Positions 8,949 through 17,387 of a DNA stretch of 64,000 nt are shown piece after piece. The stretch lies in assembly GCA_017798145.1 (NCBI GenBank), contig CP059069.1, positions 455,226 to 519,225 on the forward strand, written 5' to 3'. Within the stretch, counting starts at the first letter, position 1. The number at the start of each line of letters is the position of its first letter. The notes under the pieces were generated by a model. The model ran no database searches. It worked only from the letters and a program-made list of their open reading frames with translations, and was not told the origin of the DNA. The DNA comes from Akkermansiaceae bacterium (lineage in GTDB: Bacteria; Verrucomicrobiota; Verrucomicrobiia; Verrucomicrobiales; Akkermansiaceae). The position numbers and the translations under genes were made by a program.

Positions 8949-10253
8949 ATGTCCGTAACGGTATTTTCGCCTATGTCAGATTTCTCCCAAACCCCACAGG
9001 AACGCGATTTCCACTGCCAGCATTGCAGGGGGCGTATCGTCATCCCATATTCGCTGCCTCCGACGACAGGTCCGTGCCCGCATTGCCAGGGTGTGATCAC
9101 ATCCCCCGCACCTCCCGGGCAGGGTACTGCACCGCAGGCGTATGTCGCCCAGCAGCCTGCCTCCGCCGTCCCCGCCGGGACGGAAACGCAGGTGCGGCAG
9201 GCGGTCATCCCACCCCGGCGTGATGGCGCAGGGGAAATCGCCGCCCAACCCCAGAAAGCAGTCCCCCAGGGACGCCGGAAAACCTCCAACGGCATCATCC
9301 CGGCCATGCTCGGACTTTTTGCGCTCATCCTGGCAGGCGGCGGCGCCGTATATTATATTTCCAACCAGATGGGAAACAACATCGAGCCCCCGGCCGTCGC
9401 CGGCACCCCCGAGGACAATGAGATCCGCGAGGCCAACTACATCCGGATCGGCTGGCAGTCCGATGCCTACGATGTCCTGGGGAAATTCATCGCCGGAAAA
9501 AGCGTGGCGGACAAGCTGCCATACATCCGCAACGCCGATGAACTCAAAGAGAGCATCGAACTATTCTATGGTGGTGTCGTCATCCATGACGAGGACACGC
9601 CTGCGGAATCCTTTTCTATTCAGGACCTTTCCGAGGCCGACAGAAAGCGCGGGATTTTCATGATGACCTATGACCAGCCCCCGCAGTTCGCACTTCGGGA
9701 GTTTTTCCGCCCCCTCGCGCCGCTTGAGGTCCAGTATGGCCTTGAGGAAGCGGACATCCTTCTCAGCACCTTTGCACGCGTTGGGAATTTCTCTATGGAG
9801 CCGGTGCGCGTACACGCCTTCTTCAAGCGGACAAGCGCGGGGCTCAAGCTAGATTGGGAGGTCTTCGCGCAGACGAAGTACCGCACTTTCCAGAACTTCA
9901 CAGAGCTTCCCGATATCGGACGCCCGGAGGTCTTCAGGGTGCTCATCGTTGAGGATGTCCCGGAAAAAGGCCAGGGAGTGGCCGGATCCCGGAGCTACCG
10001 CGTCGTCGACCCTGCCAACCTGGAGGACTCCGTCCGCGTGAACGTCCCCCTGGATTCCGCAATCGGCAAGGAACTGGCCGTCATCAACTGGCGCGGCACG
10101 AAACAGGGCACGCCGGTCACACGCACCGCAACCGTCGAACTGGAGTGGACAGGCTCCCAGGATAACCCAGTTCTCGGGATCAAGCGCTTCATCTGCTGGG
10201 AATTCCTTGGGCTTGGCGGGGAGGAAATACCGGCAACCGCCTCTAACAGATAG
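8949..10253 (+). CDS. Zinc-ribbon membrane protein of unknown function
   Basis: A 434-residue protein with an N-terminal CxxC...CxxC zinc ribbon (FHCQHC at residues ~21-26 and PCPHC about 20 residues later), a Pro/Gln-rich linker, one transmembrane segment (IIPAMLGLFALILAGGGAVYYI, ~115-137) and a C-terminal domain of about 290 residues. This architecture is common in Verrucomicrobiota/Planctomycetes hypothetical proteins. The C-terminal domain should lie on the outer face of the membrane. An internal ATG at 8973 is an alternative start. mnmE follows after an 18-base gap, so the two may be co-transcribed. Function not known. Confidence 0.75.
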   Translation: MSVTVFSPMSDFSQTPQERDFHCQHCRGRIVIPYSLPPTTGPCPHCQGVITSPAPPGQGTAPQAYVAQQPASAVPAGTETQVRQAVIPPRRDGAGEIAAQPQKAVPQGRRKTSNGIIPAMLGLFALILAGGGAVYYISNQMGNNIEPPAVAGTPEDNEIREANYIRIGWQSDAYDVLGKFIAGKSVADKLPYIRNADELKESIELFYGGVVIHDEDTPAESFSIQDLSEADRKRGIFMMTYDQPPQFALREFFRPLAPLEVQYGLEEADILLSTFARVGNFSMEPVRVHAFFKRTSAGLKLDWEVFAQTKYRTFQNFTELPDIGRPEVFRVLIVEDVPEKGQGVAGSRSYRVVDPANLEDSVRVNVPLDSAIGKELAVINWRGTKQGTPVTRTATVELEWTGSQDNPVLGIKRFICWEFLGLGGEEIPATASNR

Positions 10254-10271
10254 TCGCCCGACCGCATCCGC

Positions 10272-11621
10272 ATGGCTACGGCCCAAAGCTCAAGCATCGC
10301 CGCCATTGCCACCGCCCCCGGCGTGGGCGCCATCTCGCTGGTGAGGCTTTCCGGCCCGAGGGCGGTTGAGATCGCGGACATGGCCTGCGGAGGGATCGCA
10401 TCCTCCTCCATGCCCCGCCTAGCCCGGCGCTGCAAGATCCGCGACAAGAACGGTGCGGTCATCGACGACGGCCTGCTTACGGTTTTCCTTGCCCCCAAAT
10501 CCTTCACCGGCGAGGACACAGTTGAGTTCGCCGGGCACGGGGGCATACTAGTGACCCGTGAAATCCTCTCCCGCTTCCTTGAATGCGGAGCCGTACATGC
10601 TTCGCCCGGCGAATTTTCACAACGCGCATTCATGAACGGGAAACTCGACCTGACCCAGGCCGAGGGAATCATGGATCTCATCTCCGCCCAGACCCGTCTC
10701 GCCATCCGCGCCGCCCACTCACAGCTTGAGGGGACGCTGGGAAAACGAACCACCGCCGCCCGCGACGAGCTATTGGAAATCCTCGCCCACCTGGAGGCTT
10801 GGATCGATTTTCCCGACGAGGACATCGATCCACAGACCGCAATCCAGCTAGGGATCCGCATAGACGGCATCCTCGGAACCATCGACTCGCTCCTCGCCAC
10901 CGCCGACCAGGGACGCATCCTCCGCGAAGGTGTCCGGACGGTGATTTTCGGCGAGCCGAACGTCGGGAAATCCTCCCTGCTCAACCGCCTGCTCGGCTTC
11001 GAGCGCGCCATCGTCTCCGACATCCCCGGTACCACCCGCGACACGATCGAGGAAGTCATCAACCTCGGCGGCATCCCCCTTCGCCTCGTCGATACCGCAG
11101 GGGTGCGCGAGTCGGACGATCTCATCGAAACGCAAGGCATCCAGCGTACCGTCCGCCAGATCGAGAGCGCAGACCTGCTGTTGGAAATCGCCGACGCCTC
11201 GCAGCCCCGCCCCGAGCGCGCCGTCTATCCCTCGAACCACGCCACCCATCTCCTCGTCCTCAACAAATCCGACCTCGGCGAGCACCCCTCGTGGAACGCC
11301 GCGGACGCCACACGGATCTCCTGCGCGAGCGGCGCGGGATTCGATGCCCTGTCGGAGAAAATCCGGGTGGCGCTCCATTTCACGGAAGCGGACTTCGGCG
11401 AGCACGCCATCGCCATCAACGCCCGCCACCAAGCCTCGCTTGCGCTGGCCCGCACGAACCTCCTGGCCGCGCTCGAACTCCTCACCGAGGAAAACTCCGA
11501 CCCCGAACTCGCCGCCATCGACCTCCGCGAAGCCCTCGACGCCCTCGGAGAAATCCCCGGCAAAGTCGATACGGAAGACCTGCTAGGTGTCATCTTCTCC
11601 CAGTTCTGCATCGGGAAATAA
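10272..11621 (+). CDS. mnmE: tRNA-5-carboxymethylaminomethyl-2-thiouridine(34) synthesis GTPase MnmE
   Basis: Together with MnmG, modifies U34 of tRNAs at the wobble position. The 449-residue protein has the N-terminal tetrahydrofolate-binding domain (IAAIATAPGVGAISLVRLSG), a central helical domain, and an embedded G domain with GEPNVGKSSLLN (G1), DIPGTTRD (G2), DTAG (G3) and NKSD (G4). It ends with the diagnostic C-terminal CIGK motif whose cysteine is needed for modification. Length and motif order are canonical. mnmG is not in the window. Confidence 0.96.
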   Translation: MATAQSSSIAAIATAPGVGAISLVRLSGPRAVEIADMACGGIASSSMPRLARRCKIRDKNGAVIDDGLLTVFLAPKSFTGEDTVEFAGHGGILVTREILSRFLECGAVHASPGEFSQRAFMNGKLDLTQAEGIMDLISAQTRLAIRAAHSQLEGTLGKRTTAARDELLEILAHLEAWIDFPDEDIDPQTAIQLGIRIDGILGTIDSLLATADQGRILREGVRTVIFGEPNVGKSSLLNRLLGFERAIVSDIPGTTRDTIEEVINLGGIPLRLVDTAGVRESDDLIETQGIQRTVRQIESADLLLEIADASQPRPERAVYPSNHATHLLVLNKSDLGEHPSWNAADATRISCASGAGFDALSEKIRVALHFTEADFGEHAIAINARHQASLALARTNLLAALELLTEENSDPELAAIDLREALDALGEIPGKVDTEDLLGVIFSQFCIGK

Positions 11622-11669
11622 TCCCGTTTTCACCATTGAACCCCCTTATCTTTACAACTAGGCTAGGAA

Positions 11670-11900
11670 ATGGAAATGATCAGTTCCGACCCGAAAATCA
11701 TGATGGGGAAGCCCGTCATCACCGGCACCCGGATTACGGTGGAGTATATCCTTGAGGCTCTCGGCGCAGGAGAATCCTTCGAACAGATCCTTTCCGGGCA
11801 CCCTACCCTCACCCGTGAGGCCGTGCTCGCTGCCATCGACTTTGGGGCCAAAGCTCTCAAAGCCGATGTAATTTATCCGGTTCCCGGACATGCGGCATGA
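11670..11900 (+). CDS. DUF433 family antitoxin-like protein
   Basis: A 76-residue protein with the DUF433 pattern: DPKIMMGKPVITGTRITVEYILE followed by a HTH-like region SFEQILSGHPTLTREAVLAAI. DUF433 proteins are predicted antitoxins with a Xre-like helix-turn-helix and are usually followed by DUF5615 PIN-like genes, as here. The stop overlaps the next start (ATGA, 11897-11900), which implies translational coupling. An internal ATG at 11676 is equally possible. Confidence 0.85.
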   Translation: MEMISSDPKIMMGKPVITGTRITVEYILEALGAGESFEQILSGHPTLTREAVLAAIDFGAKALKADVIYPVPGHAA

Positions 11901-12265
11901 AACTCCTCGCGGATGAAAATCTGAACTGCATCATCACCCGGGATCTGCGGAATGCCGGACATGAAGTGATTTCAATTTCCGAGGACTCTCCGGGCATTCC
12001 GGATGAACAAGTTCTCGAGCTAGCGAACCGTCACGGAGCCCTGCTTCTCACCGGTGACAAGGATTTCGGCGAAATGGCCTACCGTCAGAAACTAGTCCAT
12101 CACGGCGTCACTTTAATAAGGCTAGCCGGCCTGAGAACTGACGAAAAAAGCAGGATACTGCAAAAAGTCCTCGAAATGCATGGCGATGAACTGAAAAAAT
12201 CATTCACCGTCATCGCACCCAATCAAATCAGAATCAGAAAACCACAGCCTTCCACTGATCACTGA
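11897..12265 (+). CDS. DUF5615 PIN-like toxin
   Basis: A 122-residue PIN-like protein, predicted toxin partner of the DUF433 protein upstream. It starts MKLLADENLN, the DUF5615 signature with an acidic active-site residue in ADEN. GHEVISISED, LLLTGDKDFGE (second acidic cluster) and GVTLIRLAGL follow in the expected order. PIN-like toxins are metal-dependent RNases; activity here is inferred from the family. The pair sits alone between mnmE and pyc. Confidence 0.85.
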   Translation: MKLLADENLNCIITRDLRNAGHEVISISEDSPGIPDEQVLELANRHGALLLTGDKDFGEMAYRQKLVHHGVTLIRLAGLRTDEKSRILQKVLEMHGDELKKSFTVIAPNQIRIRKPQPSTDH

Positions 12266-12300
12266 TCACTCGGCACTTTCCACTTCAAATAAAACCCATC

Positions 12301-15300
12301 ATGCCCACAAACCCAAAGAAACCCGGCAAAATCATGGCCGCGAACCGCGGCGAAATCGCGATCCGCATTTTCCGCGCCGCCACCGAACTCGGTCTCCGCA
12401 CCGTCTCCATCTTCGCCGAAGAAGACCGCTTCTCCATCCACCGCTTCAAGGCCGACGAAGCCTACCAGCTCGATTCCTCGAAAGGGCCGGTCGGTGCGTA
12501 TCTCGATTACGAAGGCATCGTGAAACTGGCGAAGGCAAAGGGCGTGACGATGATCCACCCGGGCTACGGCTTCCTCTCGGAAAACCCGAATTTCGCCCGC
12601 GCCTGCGCCCGGGAAGGAATCATCTTCATCGGCCCATCACCGGATCTTTTGGAAAACATGGGCGACAAAACGGCGGCCCGCGCGCTTGCCCACAGGTTCG
12701 ACGTCCCCACGCTGCCCGGCACCGAGGAGCCGATCACCGATCCCGACGAGGCGCTCGAAATCGCCCACAAGATCGGTTTCCCGCTCATCATCAAGGCAGC
12801 CTTCGGCGGAGGCGGGCGCGGCATGCGCGTCGTGGATAAGCCATCGCAACTCCCCGGCCTTCTGGCGGAAGCCCGCGCCGAGGCGGAGAACGCGTTCGGC
12901 AATGCAGCCGTTTTCCTCGAGCGCTACATCAAGCGCGCCAAGCACATCGAGGTGCAGATCCTCGGTGACCAGCACGGCAACGTCGTCCACCTCTACGAGC
13001 GCGATTGCTCGGTCCAGCGCCGCTACCAGAAAGTCGTCGAGGTCGCACCCGCCATGCACCTCGATCCGAAGATCCGGAAGGAACTCTGCGATGCGGCCGT
13101 GAAACTCGCTGCCGGCATCGGTTACAACAACGCCGGCACCGTCGAGTTTCTTTACGACATGGATCAGAACGATTGGTTCTTCATCGAGATGAACCCGCGC
13201 ATCCAGGTCGAGCACACGGTCACGGAATGCGTCACCGGCATCGACCTCGTCCGCTCGCAGATCCTCGTCGCGCAGGGCAACGCACTTTTCGACGAAGAGA
13301 TCGCCCTTCCATCCCAGGAAAACATCCCCTGCAACGGCTTTGCCATCCAATGCCGCATCACCACCGAGGATCCGGAGAAAAACTTCGCCCCGGACTACGG
13401 CCGAATTCTCAACTACCGCTCCGCCGCAGGCTTCGGCGTCCGCCTCGATGCCGCCTCGGGCGATGCCGGATCCGTCATCACGCCGTTCTACGATTCCATG
13501 CTCGTGAAGCTCACCACCATGGGCCGCGATTTCCCCATGGCCTGCCAGCGCATGGATCGCGCACTGCGCGAGTTCCGCATCCGGGGAGTGAAAACCAACA
13601 TCCCTTTCCTCGAAAACATCATCGCGGATGAGACCTTCCGTTCCGGCCAGGCACACACCAAGCTGATCGATACGAAGACAGAGCTCTTCAAGTTCAGCAA
13701 ACGCCGCGACCGCGCCACCCGCACCCTCGCCTACCTCTCGGAAATCACCGTCAACGGCAACCCCCACGCAAAAGGCTACAAGCCGTCGGCGATCATGATG
13801 CCAGCTGACGTGGGGGCGATCTTCGGTCGCCCATCCGCCTTCGAAGAATCCACCAAACCCCTCCTCCAGGAACTCGGCCCCGAGAAATTCTCCCAGTGGA
13901 TCCTCGACCAAAAACGTCTCCTCATCACCGACACCACCATGCGCGACGCCCACCAGTCGCTCATCGCCACCCGCATGCGCACCTACGACATGCTCAAGGT
14001 CGCCGGAGCCTACTCCGCCCGCACCCCGGAGATGTTCTCTTTGGAAATGTGGGGCGGCGCGACTTTTGACACCGCGATGCGTTTCCTCAACGAGGATCCA
14101 TGGGAGCGCCTCCGCCGCCTCCGCGAAAAAGTGCCGAACATCCTTTTCCAGATGCTCTTCCGTGGCTCGAACGCGGTCGGTTATTCGAACTACCCGGACA
14201 ACGTCGTCGCCGGTTTCATCCACCACGCCGCCGACAGCGGGATGGATATCTTCCGCATCTTCGACTCGCTCAACTACCTGCCGAACATGCAGGTCGCGAT
14301 GGAGACGGTCCGCGAGCACGGGAAATCCATTTGCGAAGCGGCGATCTGCTACTCCGGCGATATCCTCAATCCCGCCCGTTCGAAATACGACCTCAACTAC
14401 TACATCGCGAAGGCGAAGGAAGTTGAGAAAATGGGCGCCCACATCCTCTGCATCAAGGACATGGCCGGCCTCTGCAAACCGCAGGCCGCCTACAACCTCG
14501 TCCACGCGCTGAAACAGGAAATCGGCATCCCCATCCATTTCCACACCCACGACACCTCCGGGCTGAACGCCGCATCCGTCATCGCCGCCTCGCGCGCGGG
14601 CGTGGACATCGCGGATCTCGCCATCGCCTCCATGTCCGGCTCGACCTCGCAGCCGAACCTCAATTCCGTCTGCGCCGCCCTCGCCTCCTCCGAGCAGGAT
14701 CCCGGCTTGGACTTCGATGCGCTCAACGACATCTCCGACTACTGGGAGCACGTCATGGGCTTCTACAAACCCTTCGACTCCGCCCCGCGCGCAGGCACCG
14801 CCGAGGTTTACGAGCACGAGATGCCCGGCGGCCAATACACCAACCTCCGCGAGCAAGCCAACGCCATGGGACTCGGCCACCGCTGGCGCGAGATCGCCCG
14901 CACCTATGCCGAGGTCAACCAGCTCTTCGGCGACATCATCAAGGTCACGCCTTCGTCGAAAGTCGTCGGCGACATGTGCATGTTCCTCGTCACCCGCGGC
15001 ATCAAGGCCAGCGACGTGACCAAGATCAAACCCGGCTCCATCGACTTCCCGGAATCCGTCATCGACATGCTCTCCGGCGGCCTTGGCCAACCGGACGGAG
15101 GCTGGCCTGCGGACGTGCAGAAGGTCGTCCTCGGCCCCAACCGCAAGATCACCACAAAGCGTCCCGGCGAACTCGCCGAGCCGGTGGATCTGCACGAAAC
15201 GGCCAAGCAGTTTTTCCGTGATGGCGAGAGCTTCGATACGATCCGGGTGCAGGATGCCCTCTATTCGCACCTCATGTATCCGGCGGTTTACAAGGAATTC

Positions 15301-15783
15301 CGCGATACCCGCAACCAATACGACGATCTCAGCAAGCTCCCCTCCCCCGCCTTCTTCTACGGCCTCCAGATCGGCGAGGAAATCGAGGTCGAGATCGACC
15401 CCGGGAAAATCCTCATCATCAAGCTCATCTCCATCGGCGAGCCGGACGACGAAGGCCGCCGCACCCTCTTCTACGAGCTCAACGGCATGCCCCGCGAATC
15501 CATCGTCGTGGACAAATCCCTCTCCACCACCGCCACCGCCGCCCGCAGGAAAGGCGACCCGGACAACCCGTCCCACGTCTCCGCCCCCCTCCCCGGCATG
15601 GTCACGGAGATCGCCGTCTCCCCCGGCACCGAGGTCAAGGCCGGCGACAAGCTCGTCATCATCGAAGCCATGAAAATGCTCACCACCGTCTCCGCCCCCG
15701 TGGACGGCACCATCAAGGACATCCTCGTCAAAAAGGGCGTCCAGGTGGACTCCGATGATCTGCTGGTGGCGATGGAGTCTTAG
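12301..15783 (+). CDS. pyc: Pyruvate carboxylase
   Basis: Biotin-dependent carboxylation of pyruvate to oxaloacetate (anaplerosis). The 1160-residue single-chain enzyme contains a biotin carboxylase domain (KIMAANRGEIAIRIFRA at the start; ATP-grasp glycine loop FGGGGRGM; FIEMNPRIQVEHTVTE), a carboxyltransferase domain from ~residue 540 (TDTTMRDAHQSL; HFHTHDTSG metal ligands) and a C-terminal biotinyl domain with the biotinylated lysine in EAMKM. Length is normal (1140-1180). The interdomain linker near residues 503-511 (DVGAIFGRP) is encoded by a 23-base copy of a repeat that also lies just after the gene. A very long antisense frame covers the gene and is rejected. Confidence 0.97.
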   Translation: MPTNPKKPGKIMAANRGEIAIRIFRAATELGLRTVSIFAEEDRFSIHRFKADEAYQLDSSKGPVGAYLDYEGIVKLAKAKGVTMIHPGYGFLSENPNFARACAREGIIFIGPSPDLLENMGDKTAARALAHRFDVPTLPGTEEPITDPDEALEIAHKIGFPLIIKAAFGGGGRGMRVVDKPSQLPGLLAEARAEAENAFGNAAVFLERYIKRAKHIEVQILGDQHGNVVHLYERDCSVQRRYQKVVEVAPAMHLDPKIRKELCDAAVKLAAGIGYNNAGTVEFLYDMDQNDWFFIEMNPRIQVEHTVTECVTGIDLVRSQILVAQGNALFDEEIALPSQENIPCNGFAIQCRITTEDPEKNFAPDYGRILNYRSAAGFGVRLDAASGDAGSVITPFYDSMLVKLTTMGRDFPMACQRMDRALREFRIRGVKTNIPFLENIIADETFRSGQAHTKLIDTKTELFKFSKRRDRATRTLAYLSEITVNGNPHAKGYKPSAIMMPADVGAIFGRPSAFEESTKPLLQELGPEKFSQWILDQKRLLITDTTMRDAHQSLIATRMRTYDMLKVAGAYSARTPEMFSLEMWGGATFDTAMRFLNEDPWERLRRLREKVPNILFQMLFRGSNAVGYSNYPDNVVAGFIHHAADSGMDIFRIFDSLNYLPNMQVAMETVREHGKSICEAAICYSGDILNPARSKYDLNYYIAKAKEVEKMGAHILCIKDMAGLCKPQAAYNLVHALKQEIGIPIHFHTHDTSGLNAASVIAASRAGVDIADLAIASMSGSTSQPNLNSVCAALASSEQDPGLDFDALNDISDYWEHVMGFYKPFDSAPRAGTAEVYEHEMPGGQYTNLREQANAMGLGHRWREIARTYAEVNQLFGDIIKVTPSSKVVGDMCMFLVTRGIKASDVTKIKPGSIDFPESVIDMLSGGLGQPDGGWPADVQKVVLGPNRKITTKRPGELAEPVDLHETAKQFFRDGESFDTIRVQDALYSHLMYPAVYKEFRDTRNQYDDLSKLPSPAFFYGLQIGEEIEVEIDPGKILIIKLISIGEPDDEGRRTLFYELNGMPRESIVVDKSLSTTATAARRKGDPDNPSHVSAPLPGMVTEIAVSPGTEVKAGDKLVIIEAMKMLTTVSAPVDGTIKDILVKKGVQVDSDDLLVAMES
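13810..13832. repeat. Dispersed repeat arm inside the pyc coding region
   Basis: GTGGGGGCGATCTTCGGTCG followed by CCC is identical over 23 bases to 15802-15824. It is read in frame as VGAIFGRP in the linker between the biotin carboxylase and carboxyltransferase domains. Confidence 0.75.
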
Positions 15784-15801
15784 CCAGCGGCGTCCCGGGG
15801 C

Positions 15802-15873
15802 GTGGGGGCGATCTTCGGTCGCCCTCCCCCCGAGACTCCACAAACGACAACGGCGACCAAAGATCGCCGCCAC
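15802..15873. repeat. Inverted repeat (REP-like, second family) after pyc
   Basis: Arm 15802-15824 and arm 15852-15873 are imperfect reverse complements (GTGGGGGCGATCTTCGGTCG against GTGGCGGCGATCTTTGGTCG). The first arm is the one also found within pyc. It lies in the 130-bp space between pyc and the orphan biotinyl-domain gene and may form a stem-loop. Confidence 0.7.
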
Positions 15874-15913
15874 TCCTTGCCCCTGGTTTTTCGGCTGGAT
15901 TCGGGTTCACCGT

Positions 15914-16351
15914 TTGGCTATCTTGCAACCGTTGAATGAAAGACCGCCCCTACCTCAGCCGGATCGCGATCGCCCGCTCCACGAAGTCATCGAGGAGTTC
16001 GGAGAGCGCTTACGCCCAGGTGGACCGTATGGCGAAATCGACGAATGGTCCGTTTACGACGAAAGTTTCCGAAGGCTCCGGGCCTGGGCGGAAGAAAACG
16101 GATGCTACCAACCGCATCTCAGTCCTTTGAGGGAAGGCGGCAGGGAACACAATCTCGCCCTCCCCGGCATCCTCACGGAAATCGCCGTCTCCCCCGGCAC
16201 CGAAGTCAAGGACGGCGACAAGCTCGTCGTCATCGAGGCCATGAAAATGCTCACCACCGTCTCCGCCCCCGTGGACGGGATCGTGAAGGAAATCGTCGTC
16301 AAAAAAGGCATCCAAATCGACTCCGATGACCTGCTCGTGACCCTGGAGTAG
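15914..16351 (+). CDS. Orphan biotinyl-domain protein, partial duplication of the pyc 3' end
   Basis: From about residue 75 the frame encodes a biotinyl (BCCP) domain almost identical to the C-terminus of the pyruvate carboxylase just upstream (EIAVSPGTEVKDGDKLVV, EAMKMLTTVSAPVDGIV). The EAMKM biotinylation site is intact. The preceding ~70 residues (HEVIEEFGERLRPGGPYGE, YDESFRRLRAWAEENG) are unrelated to pyc. The start is uncertain: candidates are TTG at 15914, 15923 or 15932, and an ATG at 15936 is in a different frame. The gene looks like a segmental duplication captured by another coding sequence. It could be a free biotin carrier or a non-functional remnant. Confidence 0.55.
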   Translation: MAILQPLNERPPLPQPDRDRPLHEVIEEFGERLRPGGPYGEIDEWSVYDESFRRLRAWAEENGCYQPHLSPLREGGREHNLALPGILTEIAVSPGTEVKDGDKLVVIEAMKMLTTVSAPVDGIVKEIVVKKGIQIDSDDLLVTLE

Positions 16352-16372
16352 GCGCGGAGACGCACCTACTCC
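16345..16372. repeat. Palindrome at the end of the biotinyl-domain gene
   Basis: GGAGTAGG...CCTACTCC, an 8-bp stem extended by GCG/CGC around GAGA, overlaps the stop codon at 16349-16351. Related CCTACTCC/CTTACTCC strings occur at 21590-21597 and 23751-23758. A possible terminator or dispersed repeat. Confidence 0.5.
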
Positions 16373-16417
16373 TTATTCAAAAGGCCTAGGAAACCGCCGT
16401 TTCCCCAAGCACCGAGA

Positions 16418-17386
16418 TCAATGCCCAACGATTTCGGTAATCACAAGGTTTTCAGAAGGAGTAGAATAATCTTCTATATTGTATCTTACAGGCTTTGCAT
16501 AGCCCATCTGAATCTTTCTGTTGGATAAGCAAGCTAATGATGTTCCAATTACTGATGGTTTTGAGTTCATTGGTATCACGATCGTATTACAATCAACTCT
16601 ACTTTTCGCAACTTCTAGAACTGCCAATTTTGTTGATTGAATTTCACGTGCTGAAAATTTAAAAGTCTCGACGATACCGTGGGAATAATAGCTTATGACT
16701 TTTTCAACGAATTCTCTCTGCTTCGTGTAAAAATCTTGGGTGAAACTTTCTTCTTCCGGCACTATCCCGAGCGACAAGCAGTTAGGCTCGTAATTAGCAA
16801 TTATCTCTGCGGATCTTTCGAACTCGTATCCTGGCAATAAAATAAGATGATTGCTTCTGGATGGGATAATATATCCGGAATATCCAATAACTGATCGAAC
16901 TTTGCTCACCCCCCTGGAAAGCCAGTGTTTTTCATCTCTCCCATATCCACTAGCTGGATTATATAAGTATGTTATTGGCGTATTTTCACCCAAATAAGCG
17001 AATATAACCCTTAGTAAAATAGAAAGAGACTCTCGCGTAAATGCGGTAATATCGATGGCAACAGAGCGTTGAGCATGAGACTCCAGATTACGGAATTCCT
17101 GTACGAAAGCATCAGTAGTCTTTATCGGGTCGTTACTGTCTGTGGCGATAGGGAGGCAAGAAGATCCGCTTTCTTCATAGCGAGCGAGCACACTATTGAG
17201 ATTTTCTAAATTGTAATCATTATTAACATTACAAGCTAATAATCCCAATTTAATTTTTTTTAGGTCGAGGTTATTTATTACGCTTAACGATCTTCCCTCA
17301 AAACTTGCGGAAGAAATAAATATATCAAGACCACCAGGGAAATATTGGCCGATCTCAACCAAGGGGCACGTGATAGATTTTCGCAT
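16418..17386 (-). CDS. Unrecognised two-lobed alpha/beta protein of the four-gene operon
   Basis: A 322-residue protein of unknown family, last gene of the AT-rich operon. It reads as two successive alpha/beta lobes. The first has LDIFISSASFEGRSLSVI (~20-37), IKLGLLACN (~45-53), SVAIDITAFTRESLSILL (~108-125) and ITYLYNPASGYG (~138-149). The second has HLILLPGYEFERSAEII, CLSLGIVPEEESFTQDF and NTIVIPMNSKPSVIGTSLAC. The alternating strand/helix pattern with a conserved-looking DITxFTRE motif recalls Rossmann-like CARF/SAVED-type sensors or nucleotide-binding folds, but this is inference only. No transmembrane segment or HEXXH/PD-(D/E)XK motif is visible. One base separates it from the ATPase gene, so co-expression is near certain. 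Codon use is AT-rich, unlike the flanking genes. Confidence 0.7.
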   Translation of the reverse strand: MRKSITCPLVEIGQYFPGGLDIFISSASFEGRSLSVINNLDLKKIKLGLLACNVNNDYNLENLNSVLARYEESGSSCLPIATDSNDPIKTTDAFVQEFRNLESHAQRSVAIDITAFTRESLSILLRVIFAYLGENTPITYLYNPASGYGRDEKHWLSRGVSKVRSVIGYSGYIIPSRSNHLILLPGYEFERSAEIIANYEPNCLSLGIVPEEESFTQDFYTKQREFVEKVISYYSHGIVETFKFSAREIQSTKLAVLEVAKSRVDCNTIVIPMNSKPSVIGTSLACLSNRKIQMGYAKPVRYNIEDYSTPSENLVITEIVGH

Positions 17387-17387
17387 A

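Noticed and set aside
12637..15873. 1078-codon open frame antisense to pyc
   Set aside because: It mirrors a GC-rich, unmistakable pyruvate carboxylase, has a low-complexity Gly/Val/Asp/His-rich translation and no motifs; a shadow of codon bias.
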